Made by a program: the position numbers and the translations under genes. This document shows positions 1 to 8,023 of a stretch of 35,998 nt of DNA, in pieces; position 1 is the first letter of the stretch, and each line of letters begins with the position of its first letter. The notes below the pieces were generated by a model, which saw only the letters and a list, made by a program, of their open reading frames with translations, had not been told where the DNA came from and searched no databases. This stretch comes from CAHJWO01 sp964245885 (lineage in GTDB: Bacteria > Verrucomicrobiota > Verrucomicrobiia > Chthoniobacterales > SZAS-18). The DNA lies in contig CAXTOX010000027.1 of assembly GCA_964245885.1 (NCBI GenBank), positions 1 to 35,998 on the forward strand. The letters are read 5' to 3'.

Positions 1-98
1 TCGCTCCAGGTGATGTTCTTGCTGACGATCGGACCATGGATGTCGGCGGAACCGGGGCCGTGCGCGGGCTCGTGAGGGTCAGGGGGGTCCACGTCCAT
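1..98 (-). CDS. Partial N-terminus of an unidentified protein, running off the left edge
   Basis: An ATG at position 98 on the minus strand opens a reading frame that stays open to the window edge for 32 codons. It begins MDVDPPDPHEPAHGPGSADI and continues towards IVSKNITWS. Third codon positions are mostly G or C, as in the neighbouring genes. The Pro/His/Asp-rich start is unusual and I do not recognise a family. If real, it would be transcribed divergently from the DUF5069 gene at 164, sharing about 65 bases of upstream DNA. The piece is too short to exclude a chance open frame in GC-rich DNA. Confidence 0.35.
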   Translation of the reverse strand, partial: MDVDPPDPHEPAHGPGSADIHGPIVSKNITWS

Positions 99-163
99 GG
101 GCTGCGAACTATCCGGGAAGCCGGTGGGATTGGCAAGGCCCCGCGCCCGCGCTACTTTGCCCC

Positions 164-709
164 ATGACGATGACGAAAAACCCAGCCGCCAGCCAGTACC
201 GCTGGTTCCACGAACTCAAGCAGCTTTTCGTGCTCGGCATCGAACGCCACCGCGCCGGCGAACTCAACCCGGAAGGCTACTTCAACGAACAGGAACGCGC
301 CTTCCTAGGTTCGGTCGGGCTGACCACGCATGAGTTGTTCGATTTCGTGGACGATCACGTTCGCTACGACGGTGACCCGGAGTGGGAGAACGTTCTCCTC
401 ATCAACGCGGTGCGGCGGGATTATTTCCTGACCGTCCAACGGGGCCAGTGGTCCACGAGCCTTGTTTCGATGGACGACCTGCCCGCCAAGGACGCCAAGC
501 TCGACGGCATCCCGTGGCTGCCGCGCCTCATCAAAAAGGCCGAGGCCAAGCTGCGCGGCGAGATGCCGCCGGAGTTGATGTACGGCTGCGGCGGGGACCG
601 CAACTTCTTCCGCGAGCACGGGCTGAACGGGGCGGACTTCCTGCGCAACGTCTGGGCGGCGAACGGCGACGAGCAAAAAGTGCTGGCGTACGTGCGCGGA
701 GAAGGCTGA
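164..709 (+). CDS. DUF5069 domain-containing protein
   Basis: This 181-residue protein has no signal peptide or membrane segment, so it is probably cytosolic. The middle and C-terminal part (IPWLPRLIKKAEAKLRGEMP, then a Cys-Gly-rich turn and DRNFFREHGL) matches my memory of the DUF5069 family, a small family of unknown function common in Verrucomicrobiota and Planctomycetota. In that family an LPR(M/L)I(D/K)K segment is followed by GxLP and a short acidic C-terminus. No catalytic residues are established, so no function is assigned. The ATG at 164 is followed by a second in-frame ATG at 170, so the start could be two codons later. Palindromic repeat copy A begins 17 bases after the stop codon and separates this gene from the convergent NlpC/P60 gene. 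Confidence 0.8.
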   Translation: MTMTKNPAASQYRWFHELKQLFVLGIERHRAGELNPEGYFNEQERAFLGSVGLTTHELFDFVDDHVRYDGDPEWENVLLINAVRRDYFLTVQRGQWSTSLVSMDDLPAKDAKLDGIPWLPRLIKKAEAKLRGEMPPELMYGCGGDRNFFREHGLNGADFLRNVWAANGDEQKVLAYVRGEG

Positions 710-726
710 GTGCAATCGCCGCGACT

Positions 727-865
727 GCGGCGTCCAAACAACAGGTAGGGACGCGTCTCCGACGGGTCCCAAACTTTTCTGGGAAACGCGTCGTTCGCGT
801 GGAGGTTATCCAATCCAAATTTGGGACCGCTCGGAGAGCCGTCCCTACCCGTTGTTGGAACGTCG
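727..865. repeat. Interspersed palindromic element, copy A
   Basis: Two imperfect inverted arms (about 727-771 and 821-865) carry the core of this window's main repeat family, seen here as GGTAGGGACG followed by a TCTCCGA(C/G)-type block. The central part includes a TTTCTGGGAAACGCG stretch related to the centre of copy C. The right arm overlaps the 3' end of the NlpC/P60 gene and supplies its last codons and its TAG stop (complement of 845-847). Arm similarity is about 80 percent by eye. Confidence 0.8.
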
Positions 866-1846
866 GCGTTTGGGTGTCGGCGAGGCTTTCTCTTCCGGGC
901 TGGGCTTGGTCTCGTCATCCGCCGCCTTCGCGCCATGCGCGGACGTGGTTTGGCGGCTGGCCACGTCGCTGAGGTCGCTCATGCCGGGAGCCGGACCGTA
1001 CCCGGAAAAATCCGGGGTCGCGGCGGGCGCAGCGGCCGTCGCCGCGTCGGCGGCGTCGCCGTTCTTCGCGGCGGGCATCTTGAAGTCGAACACGCTGACC
1101 CCGTTGCGCCGCTCGCCGTTGTACGGCCGGCCGTCGCTGGCTCCGAACATCACCCGCGCACCGTCCTTCTTGCGCTTGCCGAGGTAGATCATGGTGTGGG
1201 TGACCGGCGGGTCGCGGTCCACGCGGTACGTTCCCGTCCAGAACAGTAGGTCACCCGGCCGCATCTCGCGCAGTTCGGCGTTGTCCTGCTTCTTGCTCAA
1301 CACGGCGTAGAAGTGCGACTTCTGGCGCACCCACTCGTATTGTTCGCTCGCCTGCCGGGGCACGTCGGTGAAGCCCTGCTGCTTGAGTAAATAGGAAATC
1401 GTCCCCGAGCAGTCCATCCCACCGTTGGCCGGGTCGTCGGAGCCGTAGGTGTAGGTGAGGTTTCTCTTCGTCAGATCGAGGGCAGCGGCGATCAATTTTT
1501 TGACGGGTTCGGAGTCGGCGTCGAACCCTTCGAGTTCGCCCGGCTCGATGGTCGAAACGGCGGCGGGCGCGGCGGCGTTTTTGGCGGGCGAACCGGTCTT
1601 GGCGTCCAGGGAGGCTTTCGACGGAGCGGCCTCGTCGGCGGAGGACGGCTTCCCGGGCGTCGGTGCGGCCGTGGCGGAGGGCGAAGGAGATGGCGTGGCA
1701 TCATCCGGGGCCGGCGTGCCGTGATGCTGGCGGCGATGGGTGGATGATTGCGCGGAGAGTGCGCCCGGCACCGACAGCCAGCAACCGGTGACAACCACCA
1801 GGCCCAGGCGTGCCAGGCGGGAACAAAGAGGAGATTTTGTGGTCAC
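845..1846 (-). CDS. Exported NlpC/P60-family peptidoglycan hydrolase
   Basis: The protein has 333 residues. It starts at a GTG (1846) with a basic N-terminus and a hydrophobic stretch (residues 11-31). That stretch contains VVTGC, which could be a lipobox with Cys22 as lipidation site; cleavage after ALSA at 29-32 is the alternative. A long Pro/Ala/Ser-rich linker (about 33-105) follows, then the NlpC/P60 core. Cys146 in GMDCSGTISYLL is the expected nucleophile and His217 in VTHTMIYLG the expected general base. MRPGDLLFW is the typical strand between them. Members cleave peptide stems of peptidoglycan in the envelope. The C-terminal tail (about 255-333) is low-complexity and ends in a basic RRRSNNG. 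The last codons and the TAG stop lie inside repeat copy A, so the original C-terminus may have been changed by insertion of that repeat. Confidence 0.85.
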   Translation of the reverse strand: MTTKSPLCSRLARLGLVVVTGCWLSVPGALSAQSSTHRRQHHGTPAPDDATPSPSPSATAAPTPGKPSSADEAAPSKASLDAKTGSPAKNAAAPAAVSTIEPGELEGFDADSEPVKKLIAAALDLTKRNLTYTYGSDDPANGGMDCSGTISYLLKQQGFTDVPRQASEQYEWVRQKSHFYAVLSKKQDNAELREMRPGDLLFWTGTYRVDRDPPVTHTMIYLGKRKKDGARVMFGASDGRPYNGERRNGVSVFDFKMPAAKNGDAADAATAAAPAATPDFSGYGPAPGMSDLSDVASRQTTSAHGAKAADDETKPSPEEKASPTPKRRRSNNG

Positions 1847-1878
1847 AGAGAGTGTGTGTGGGAGAAGTGTCTGGGCAG

Positions 1879-2034
1879 CCCGCCGCAGGCGTCGTCCCTC
1901 AAGGTAGGGATGCCTCTCCGAGGCAGTCCCTAATTTTGTCTGGAAAGCGCGGTGTGGTAGTGACGGCCAGCCAGAAAGTCTAGGGACTGCCTCGGAGAGG
2001 CATCCCTACCTTGAGGGACGACGCCTGCGGCGGG
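1879..2034. repeat. Interspersed palindromic element, copy B (perfect 54-bp arms)
   Basis: The arms 1879-1932 and 1981-2034 are perfect reverse complements over 54 bases, separated by 48 bases. Each arm has an outer block (CCGCCGCAGGCGTCGTCCC) and an inner block (AAGGTAGGGATGCCTCTCCG). It fills most of the gap between the 3' end of the M20 peptidase gene (2052) and the start of the NlpC/P60 gene (1846), both on the minus strand. In RNA it would form a very stable hairpin and could reduce read-through between the two genes. It has no T-tract of a classical terminator. Confidence 0.9.
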
Positions 2035-2051
2035 GCTTCTCACACGCTTTC

Positions 2052-3395
2052 TCAGACGCTCTTGCCCAGTTCGCGAAGCAGGTTGCGGTTGAGCCGCGCG
2101 CCGGCGTGGAAGTTTTCCAACGGAAAATTCTCGTTGGGCGAATGCGCCCGGCAATCGGGCAGCGCGAGGCCTAGCAGGATCGTGTCCACGCCCAGCACCT
2201 CTTTAAAAGTCTGCACGATGGGGATGCTCCCACCTTCGCGGATCAGCGTCGGTTCCTTGTCGAACGTCGCCCGCAACGCGCGTTGCGCCGCCTTGCCCGC
2301 CGCCGAGTGCGGGTCGGTGATGTACGGATTGCCGCTGTGGCCGGTCTTGACGGTCAACTCGACGCCCGCCGGGCAATGTTTCTTCAGGTGGGTCTCGACG
2401 AGCTTGGCGATCTTTTCCGGCGACTGGTCGGGCACGAGCCGGAACGTCAGCTTGGCCATCGCTTTGGACGGGATGATCGTCTTGCTGCCTTCGCCCTGGT
2501 AGCCGGCGCCGAAGCCGTTGATTTCGGCCGTCGGCCGCGCGTAGCAGCGCTCGACCGCGGTAAATTCCGGTTCGCCGAACAAGGTCGGTGAACCCGTCAG
2601 TTCGAGCACGGTTTTGTCATTGAACGGCAGCTTGGCCCAGGCGTCGCGCTCCCAGCCTTGCAGCGGGCGCACGGCATCGTAGAAACCCTCGACGACCACG
2701 TGGCCGTCGGCGTCGTGCAGGGTCGCCAGCAGCCGGGCCAGCGCAGTGGCCGGGTTGGCGACCGCGCCGCCGTAGATGCCGCTGTGCAGGTCTACCGCCG
2801 GTCCGGTCATGGTCAGTTCCATCGCCGCAATGCCGCGCAGGCCGTAGGAAAACGTCGGCTGGCCGCGGCCGACCATCCCGGTATCCGATACCGCCACGTA
2901 GTCGCAGGCGAGTTCGTCACGGTGCTCCCGCAGGAACGCGCCGAGGTTCGGGCTGCCGATTTCCTCCTCGCCCTCAATGACGAAGATCAGGTTCACCGGC
3001 AGGTCGCCGTCGGCGGCGAGGGCTTCCTGCACGCCGATGATGTGGGCGAGGATCTGCCCCTTGTTGTCGGTCGAACCGCGCGCGTAGATGACACCGCCGT
3101 CGATGTGCGGCTCGAAGGGCGGCGTTTTCCACAGGTCGAGCGGGTCGGCGGGCTGCACGTCGTAGTGGCCGTAGATCATGACGGTGGGCCGGCCTTCCTG
3201 GTGCTCGTTGCGCGCTACGACGACCGGGTGGCCGGGCGTGGGATGCTTCTCGGTTTTCAGACCCATGCCGGTGAGCTTGGTGACGAGCCAGTCGGCGCAC
3301 TCGCTGGTCGCCCCGGCCTTCGTCGGGTCGGTGGAAACACTCGGGAAGCGGAGGAATTGGACGAGGTCTGCGACGGCGGCTTCTGGTTGGCTCAT
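2052..3395 (-). CDS. M20-family metallodipeptidase/deacylase
   Basis: This 447-residue protein has the full M20 architecture. Metal-site motifs are visible: GHYDVQP (His77, Asp79), then Asp110 in RGSTDNKGQ, the EGEEEIGS acidic cluster at 141-148, and VSDTG near 171. The dimerisation-domain signature MTGPAVDLHSGIYGGAVANP follows. The length and the VQPADPLDLWKTPPFEP segment resemble the PepV/CNDP-like dipeptidase branch rather than DapE. The protein probably hydrolyses dipeptides or N-acyl amino acids in the cytosol with two zinc or manganese ions. The start was set at ATG 3395 (MSQPEAAVADL) because the 12 preceding in-frame residues do not look like this family. It is divergent from smc, with a palindromic element in the gap. 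Confidence 0.92.
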   Translation of the reverse strand: MSQPEAAVADLVQFLRFPSVSTDPTKAGATSECADWLVTKLTGMGLKTEKHPTPGHPVVVARNEHQEGRPTVMIYGHYDVQPADPLDLWKTPPFEPHIDGGVIYARGSTDNKGQILAHIIGVQEALAADGDLPVNLIFVIEGEEEIGSPNLGAFLREHRDELACDYVAVSDTGMVGRGQPTFSYGLRGIAAMELTMTGPAVDLHSGIYGGAVANPATALARLLATLHDADGHVVVEGFYDAVRPLQGWERDAWAKLPFNDKTVLELTGSPTLFGEPEFTAVERCYARPTAEINGFGAGYQGEGSKTIIPSKAMAKLTFRLVPDQSPEKIAKLVETHLKKHCPAGVELTVKTGHSGNPYITDPHSAAGKAAQRALRATFDKEPTLIREGGSIPIVQTFKEVLGVDTILLGLALPDCRAHSPNENFPLENFHAGARLNRNLLRELGKSV

Positions 3396-3460
3396 GATCC
3401 AACAGAGTACGAAGGGAAGCGGCGGGCGCAACGGTTTCGGTCTCGTGCGGGAGGAAATTA

Positions 3461-3572
3461 TTATCCGCAGATTTCCGCAGATTTCCGCAGATTAGGAAAA
3501 GGAGAAAAAAGAATGACAGACTTCCTTTTCCTTCTCTTCAATCTGCGGAAATCTGCGAAATCTGCGGATAAG
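3461..3572. repeat. Palindromic element built of ATCCGCAGATTT units
   Basis: The left arm (about 3461-3508) contains tandem units of the type CCGCAGATTT. The right arm (about 3521-3572) carries the reverse complement, with one base missing in one unit. The A+G-rich and T+C-rich inner flanks (GGAAAAGGAG and CTTCCTTTTCCTTCTC) also pair. The element occupies the divergent gap between the M20 peptidase and smc, so promoters of both genes must lie beside it or in it. It is unrelated in sequence to copies A-D. Confidence 0.85.
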
Positions 3573-3626
3573 ATTCTTTGATTTTCCTTTCGTCACGGGG
3601 CGTTTTGCCGTTTGCTTCCGCGTCCC

Positions 3627-6600
3627 ATGCATCTGCGTCGTCTGGAGATTCTCGGGTTCAAGTCGTTTGCCCAGAAAACCGAGCTGAGCTTCCCCCTCGG
3701 CGTGACCGCCGTGGTCGGCCCCAACGGCTGCGGCAAGAGCAACGTGCTCGACGCCATCCGCTGGTGCTTGGGCGAGCAATCCGCCAAGGCCCTGCGCGGC
3801 GGCGAGATGGCCGATGTCATCTTCAACGGCACGGACACCCGCCAGCCCGTCGGTATGGCCGAGGTGACGATGACCTTCACCGACTGCGAGGCGCAACTCG
3901 GCACGGACTACCACGAGGTGAGCATCACTCGCCGCGTCTACCGCGACGGCAAGGGCGAATACCTCCTCAACAAAACGGGGTGCCGCCTGCGCGACATCCA
4001 GGAGCTTTTCATGGACACGGGCATCGGCCGGTCCGCCTATTCCATCATGGAACAGGGCAAGATCGACCTGATCCTGTCCTCGCGGCCGGAGGACCGCCGC
4101 GCCGTCTTCGAGGAAGCCGCCGGGATCACAAAATATAAATCCCAGCGCCGCGACGCCACCCGCAAGCTCGAACAAACCGACGCCAACCTCGCTCGGCTGA
4201 CCGACGTGCTCGCGGAAGTAAAGAGGCAGTCCAACTCCCTCCAGCGCCAGGCCGCCAAGGCCCGCCGTCACCGGACGCTTTCCGCCGACCTGCGCCTCCT
4301 CGACACGCATCTGGCGCACGAGCAGTTCACCCGGCTGACCCGCGACCTCGCCGACACGCAGGCCGAACTCGCCCGCGCCCGCGCCGCCCAGGAAATCGGT
4401 GAACGCGGACTCTCCGAAGGCGAGGCGGCGGTGGCTGATGCCCGGGCCGGGTTGGAAGATGCCAGCGCCCGCTACCAGGAAGCCCGCACGGCGGCGGGCG
4501 AGTGCCGCGACCGGTTGCGTTCGGCGGAAAGCCGGCGGGAGTTCAACCGCGAACGCGCCACGGAGAGCCAGGGTTTGCGGGAACGTTACGAAACTGAACT
4601 GGCCGGAGCCGAGGAACGCTTGCGTACGCAGGAGGAAGCGATGCAGCACGCCGCCGAGGAGGAAGCGCAGATCACGGCGCTCCTCCAGGACGGCCGCGAA
4701 CGTCTCGGCCAGCAAGATGCGCTCGTCCGCGACGCCCGCACCCGGCGCGCGCAAGCCGAGGCCGCCTCCCAGAATGCCCAGCGCGCCGCCGGGGACATCG
4801 AGCGGAAGATCGGACTTCTCCGCGCCGAGTTGGCCACCTTCACCCAACAGCAGCAGGCGGGCGAAGTGCGCCGGGAATTCCTTGCCGCCGAACTGGCCCG
4901 CCTCGAACCCGCCCGCGCCGAAGCCGAAGCCCGTCTCACCGCCGCCCGCGCCGACCTCGCCGCCGGGCAGACCGCCCTCGACGCCCGCCGCCGCGAACTC
5001 CGCGCCGCCGAGGAAGGGACCGCCGCTGCACAAAAAGAACTCGCCGCCGCCGAACAGGCTCTCGCCGCCGCCGCCAAAATCCAGGCGGGCCGCACCGCGC
5101 GCCTGGAAGTCCTGCGCGGGCTCAACGAAGCCGGCGCGGGGTTCTCCGCCGGGACGCAGGCCGTGTTGCGCGGGTTGGACCGCCCCGAACTCTTCAAGCT
5201 CGCGGTCATCGGCGTGCTCGGGTCCTCCGTGGACGTGGAAGCCCGCTTCATCCCGGCCGTCGAAGCCATTCTCGGACAACACCTCCAGACGATCCTCCTG
5301 CGCGACGACGAGGTGGCCGCCGAACTCCTCGACACCCTCGCCACCGGCAAGAAGGTCGGCCGCGCGACGCTGCTGCCGCTTTCGTCGAAAGTGGGAGATG
5401 CCGCGAAAGCTCCGCCGTCCCCCGCCCTGCCCGCTGGCGCGTTGCGGTGGGCGCGCGAGGTCGTGGAGGCATCCGCGACGGTCGCCCCGCTCGTCCACCG
5501 CCTCCTGGCGAACAGCGTCGTGGCCGAAACCCTTCCTGCCGCCCGCGAACTCCGCCGCGCTCACCCGGAACTGACCGTCGCCACGCTCGCCGGGGAACTC
5601 TTGGACCGCGACGGCTTCCTCCAGGGCGGGCAAGCCCCCGGCGATCATTCCGCCCAGGCCGGCGTCCTCCAATGCCAATCACAAATCCGCGCGCTCGAAA
5701 AGGAAGCCGCCGCCGGGCAGACTGAAGTCGCCGAACTCACCCACGCCCGCACCGCCGCCGCCAACCGTTCGCAGGCTGCCGCCGGAGCCTTGGCCGACGC
5801 CCGGCAAGCACTTCAGACGGATCAGGGACAGGTATCCACGCTCTTGACCCAACTCGCCTTCATCGAACGCGAAGCCAAAGACCTCGCCGCCCGCGCGCAA
5901 AACTTGTCCCGCGAGCAGGCCGACGCCGAACGTCGCTCCCAATCCGCGCGCGAGGGCGTCGCCGGGGTTGAAACCCGCCTCGCCGAAGCCACCGCCCTGC
6001 TCGAACGCCACCAGTCCGAACGCACCACCGCCGCCGAGGCCACCGAGACCGCCCGCGCGCAAGAGAACACCCTCACCGAAGCCCTCAACGAAGTCCGCCT
6101 CCAGGTCGCCACCGAGCAGAACCGTCACGAGAGCCTCCGCCGTCAGCGTCAGCCGATGGACGCCCGCCGCACCGAGTTGGCCGAACTCATCGAACGCCGC
6201 CGCCGCGAGTTGGACGAACACGGCAGCCGTCTGGAACGCTACGGCTCCGAGGCCGCCGCGCTCGACGCCGAGATCGAGTTCGCCGGGATCAACCTCGCCA
6301 CCGCCGACCAGGTCATCGCCGCCCGCCGCGACGAACACGCCGCCGCCGCCGCCGCCGCCGAGTTGTTGGAAAACGACCTCCGCGCCCGCCGCCAATCGCT
6401 CGCCGGCTCGCACGACCGCCGCGCGAGCCACGAGGTCCGCGAGGCGCAGCTTCGTCTCCGGCAGGAAAACCTCCACGCGCACGTCGGCGAGCGTTTCAAT
6501 GTTGACCTGCGCCAGTTCACCCCCGAGCCGCCCGCCTTCCTCGACGTGTACCAGCGTCTCACCGAGCAGCCCGGCGCACCCGCCGACTGGACGCGCGTGG

Positions 6601-7409
6601 ACGAACTCGTCCGCGGCTTGCGCGAAAAGCTCGACGGCATCGGCGCGGTCAACGCCGACGCCATCGCCGAGTACGAATCGCTGGAGGAACGCCATACCTT
6701 TCTCGAAACCCAGAACGCCGACCTCGTCGCCGCTAAGAAGGAACTTCTTTCCATCATCGCCAAGATCAACGCCACGAGCCGCGACCTGTTCGCCGAGACG
6801 TTCGAGCGCGTGCGGCTGAACTTCCAGGAGATGTTCACCGAACTCTTCGGCGGCGGCAAAGCCAACCTCCTGTTGGTCAACGAGGAAGACCCGCTCGAAT
6901 GCGGCATCGACATCATCGCGCGTCCGCCCGGCAAGCAATTACAAAGTGTCACGCTCATGTCCGGCGGCGAGAAAACCATGACCGCCGTGGCGCTCTTGTT
7001 CGCGGTCTACATGGTCAAGCCGAGTCCGTTCTGCGTGCTCGACGAGATGGACGCGCCCCTGGACGAATCCAACATCGCGCGCTTCCTCAGAATCCTGGAT
7101 CGCTTCGTGAGCCAGAGTCAGTTCGTGGTCATCACACACAACAAGCGCACCATCGCGCGCGCGGATGTCCTCTACGGCGTGACGATGGAGGAGGCCGGCG
7201 TCAGCAAGCTCGTCGCGGTCCGCATGGCCAAGCGCGAGCGCGAAACCGGCGTCGGCCATGACCTCATCGGCACTGCCAACGCCTCCGCCACTTCCAAGAC
7301 AATCGACGAGGCCGCCCAGGCCACCGGCCACGGCGATGGCCCGAGCGTGGCCGAGAGTTTCGGCAAGACCGAACGTCTCCACAGCGAGACGACCGCCCGT
7401 GTGCCGTAA
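3627..7409 (+). CDS. smc: Chromosome segregation protein SMC
   Basis: The product has 1260 residues, close to the usual 1150-1250 for bacterial SMC. The N-terminal head has MHLRRLEILGFKSFAQKTEL and the Walker A GPNGCGKSN at 31-39. A long Ala/Glu/Arg-rich coiled coil follows, then a hinge at about 495-675 that includes VIGVLGSSVDVEARFIPAVE. A second coiled coil runs to about 1020. The C-terminal head has the ABC signature MSGGEKTMTAVALLFAVY near 1110 and the Walker B/D-loop CVLDEMDAPLDESN near 1137. A polar tail of about 50 residues extends past the head. SMC loads on DNA with ScpA/ScpB and organises chromosome segregation. No scp gene is next to it. ATG 3627 was chosen because it directly precedes the conserved first strand; a TTG five codons upstream is less likely. 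Confidence 0.96.
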   Translation: MHLRRLEILGFKSFAQKTELSFPLGVTAVVGPNGCGKSNVLDAIRWCLGEQSAKALRGGEMADVIFNGTDTRQPVGMAEVTMTFTDCEAQLGTDYHEVSITRRVYRDGKGEYLLNKTGCRLRDIQELFMDTGIGRSAYSIMEQGKIDLILSSRPEDRRAVFEEAAGITKYKSQRRDATRKLEQTDANLARLTDVLAEVKRQSNSLQRQAAKARRHRTLSADLRLLDTHLAHEQFTRLTRDLADTQAELARARAAQEIGERGLSEGEAAVADARAGLEDASARYQEARTAAGECRDRLRSAESRREFNRERATESQGLRERYETELAGAEERLRTQEEAMQHAAEEEAQITALLQDGRERLGQQDALVRDARTRRAQAEAASQNAQRAAGDIERKIGLLRAELATFTQQQQAGEVRREFLAAELARLEPARAEAEARLTAARADLAAGQTALDARRRELRAAEEGTAAAQKELAAAEQALAAAAKIQAGRTARLEVLRGLNEAGAGFSAGTQAVLRGLDRPELFKLAVIGVLGSSVDVEARFIPAVEAILGQHLQTILLRDDEVAAELLDTLATGKKVGRATLLPLSSKVGDAAKAPPSPALPAGALRWAREVVEASATVAPLVHRLLANSVVAETLPAARELRRAHPELTVATLAGELLDRDGFLQGGQAPGDHSAQAGVLQCQSQIRALEKEAAAGQTEVAELTHARTAAANRSQAAAGALADARQALQTDQGQVSTLLTQLAFIEREAKDLAARAQNLSREQADAERRSQSAREGVAGVETRLAEATALLERHQSERTTAAEATETARAQENTLTEALNEVRLQVATEQNRHESLRRQRQPMDARRTELAELIERRRRELDEHGSRLERYGSEAAALDAEIEFAGINLATADQVIAARRDEHAAAAAAAELLENDLRARRQSLAGSHDRRASHEVREAQLRLRQENLHAHVGERFNVDLRQFTPEPPAFLDVYQRLTEQPGAPADWTRVDELVRGLREKLDGIGAVNADAIAEYESLEERHTFLETQNADLVAAKKELLSIIAKINATSRDLFAETFERVRLNFQEMFTELFGGGKANLLLVNEEDPLECGIDIIARPPGKQLQSVTLMSGGEKTMTAVALLFAVYMVKPSPFCVLDEMDAPLDESNIARFLRILDRFVSQSQFVVITHNKRTIARADVLYGVTMEEAGVSKLVAVRMAKRERETGVGHDLIGTANASATSKTIDEAAQATGHGDGPSVAESFGKTERLHSETTARVP

Positions 7410-7442
7410 ACCAATCTGTCAACCTGCGCGCCGGGGCGTTTA

Positions 7443-7667
7443 ATGCCCGGGTCCATGAAGAACCTGCGTCAACGTTCCTTCACGCCGGATGAATCTCCCT
7501 TGCTCGAAAACCGGGCCGAGTTCAAAAGCCAGTACGTTGCCGGGGGAATCTTCGCGGCGGACGGCGAGGAACCCGAGCACATCCAGATCGTCGGCAATAT
7601 CGTCTTCGCGCTGGAGGTCGAACTAACCCTCGCGCGAATCTACCGCCGCGTCGTCTTTCCCGCCTGA
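7443..7667 (+). CDS. Small hypothetical protein downstream of smc
   Basis: An open frame of 74 codons starts at ATG 7443, or at ATG 7447+8 (position 7455) for a 70-residue product beginning MKNLRQRSFTPDESPLLE. It lies 33 bases after smc and ends just before an intrinsic terminator, so it may be the last gene of the smc transcript. Codon use is GC-rich at third positions in the style of the neighbours. The segment EPEHIQIVGNIVFALEVELT looks like folded protein. I recognise no family, membrane segment or motif. It could be a genuine small gene or the remnant of a longer one. Confidence 0.5.
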   Translation: MPGSMKNLRQRSFTPDESPLLENRAEFKSQYVAGGIFAADGEEPEHIQIVGNIVFALEVELTLARIYRRVVFPA

Positions 7668-7703
7668 CACGTCGACCTTACCAGCAGCGACATCGCCCGT
7701 TCA

Positions 7704-7731
7704 GGACGGGAGAAGCTGCCTGTCCCTTTTT
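7704..7731 (+). terminator. Intrinsic terminator after the smc/small-gene unit
   Basis: GGACGGG (7704-7710) pairs with CCTGTCC (7719-7725), with one G-T wobble and an 8-base loop. One C and a run of five T (7727-7731) follow. It lies 37 bases after the small hypothetical gene. Confidence 0.65.
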
Positions 7732-7852
7732 CCTCGAGCACGGGCAATGTCCGGGCGCGAAACCATCGTTTGGCCGATTCGCCATTGTACCGGATTCCGC
7801 CACAAGTTGTTTGCGGAGTGAAAATTGTCTGTGAAAAATTTGTAATATCTTC

Positions 7853-7950
7853 TTGACCCTCCGGCGAATGCCCGAAAAGATGACGGCGATCTTTTCCGAT
7901 TATCCCTACTACGGGTAGTCGAGGGAAGAAGGGGTTCGTAAAACCGGTTT
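7853..7950 (+). promoter_or_regulatory. Candidate promoter/operator region of the PEP-CTERM gene
   Basis: The 292 bases between the terminator at 7731 and the ATG at 8024 hold no gene and are richer in A+T than the surroundings. TTGACC (7853-7858) is followed after 17 bases by AAAGAT (7876-7881). This is a reasonable -35 with a weak -10. Two small symmetrical sites lie downstream: ACTAC-GG-GTAGT (7908-7919) and the perfect palindrome AAACCGGTTT (7941-7950). Either could bind a dimeric regulator. The promoter call is weak; the palindromes are directly visible. Confidence 0.35.
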
Positions 7951-8023
7951 AACGGGCTTCGCAGTATAACCAAGGGAAAGTCACTCGGGATTTAGCATCA
8001 TTCTCCGTCACAGGAAACTCATC

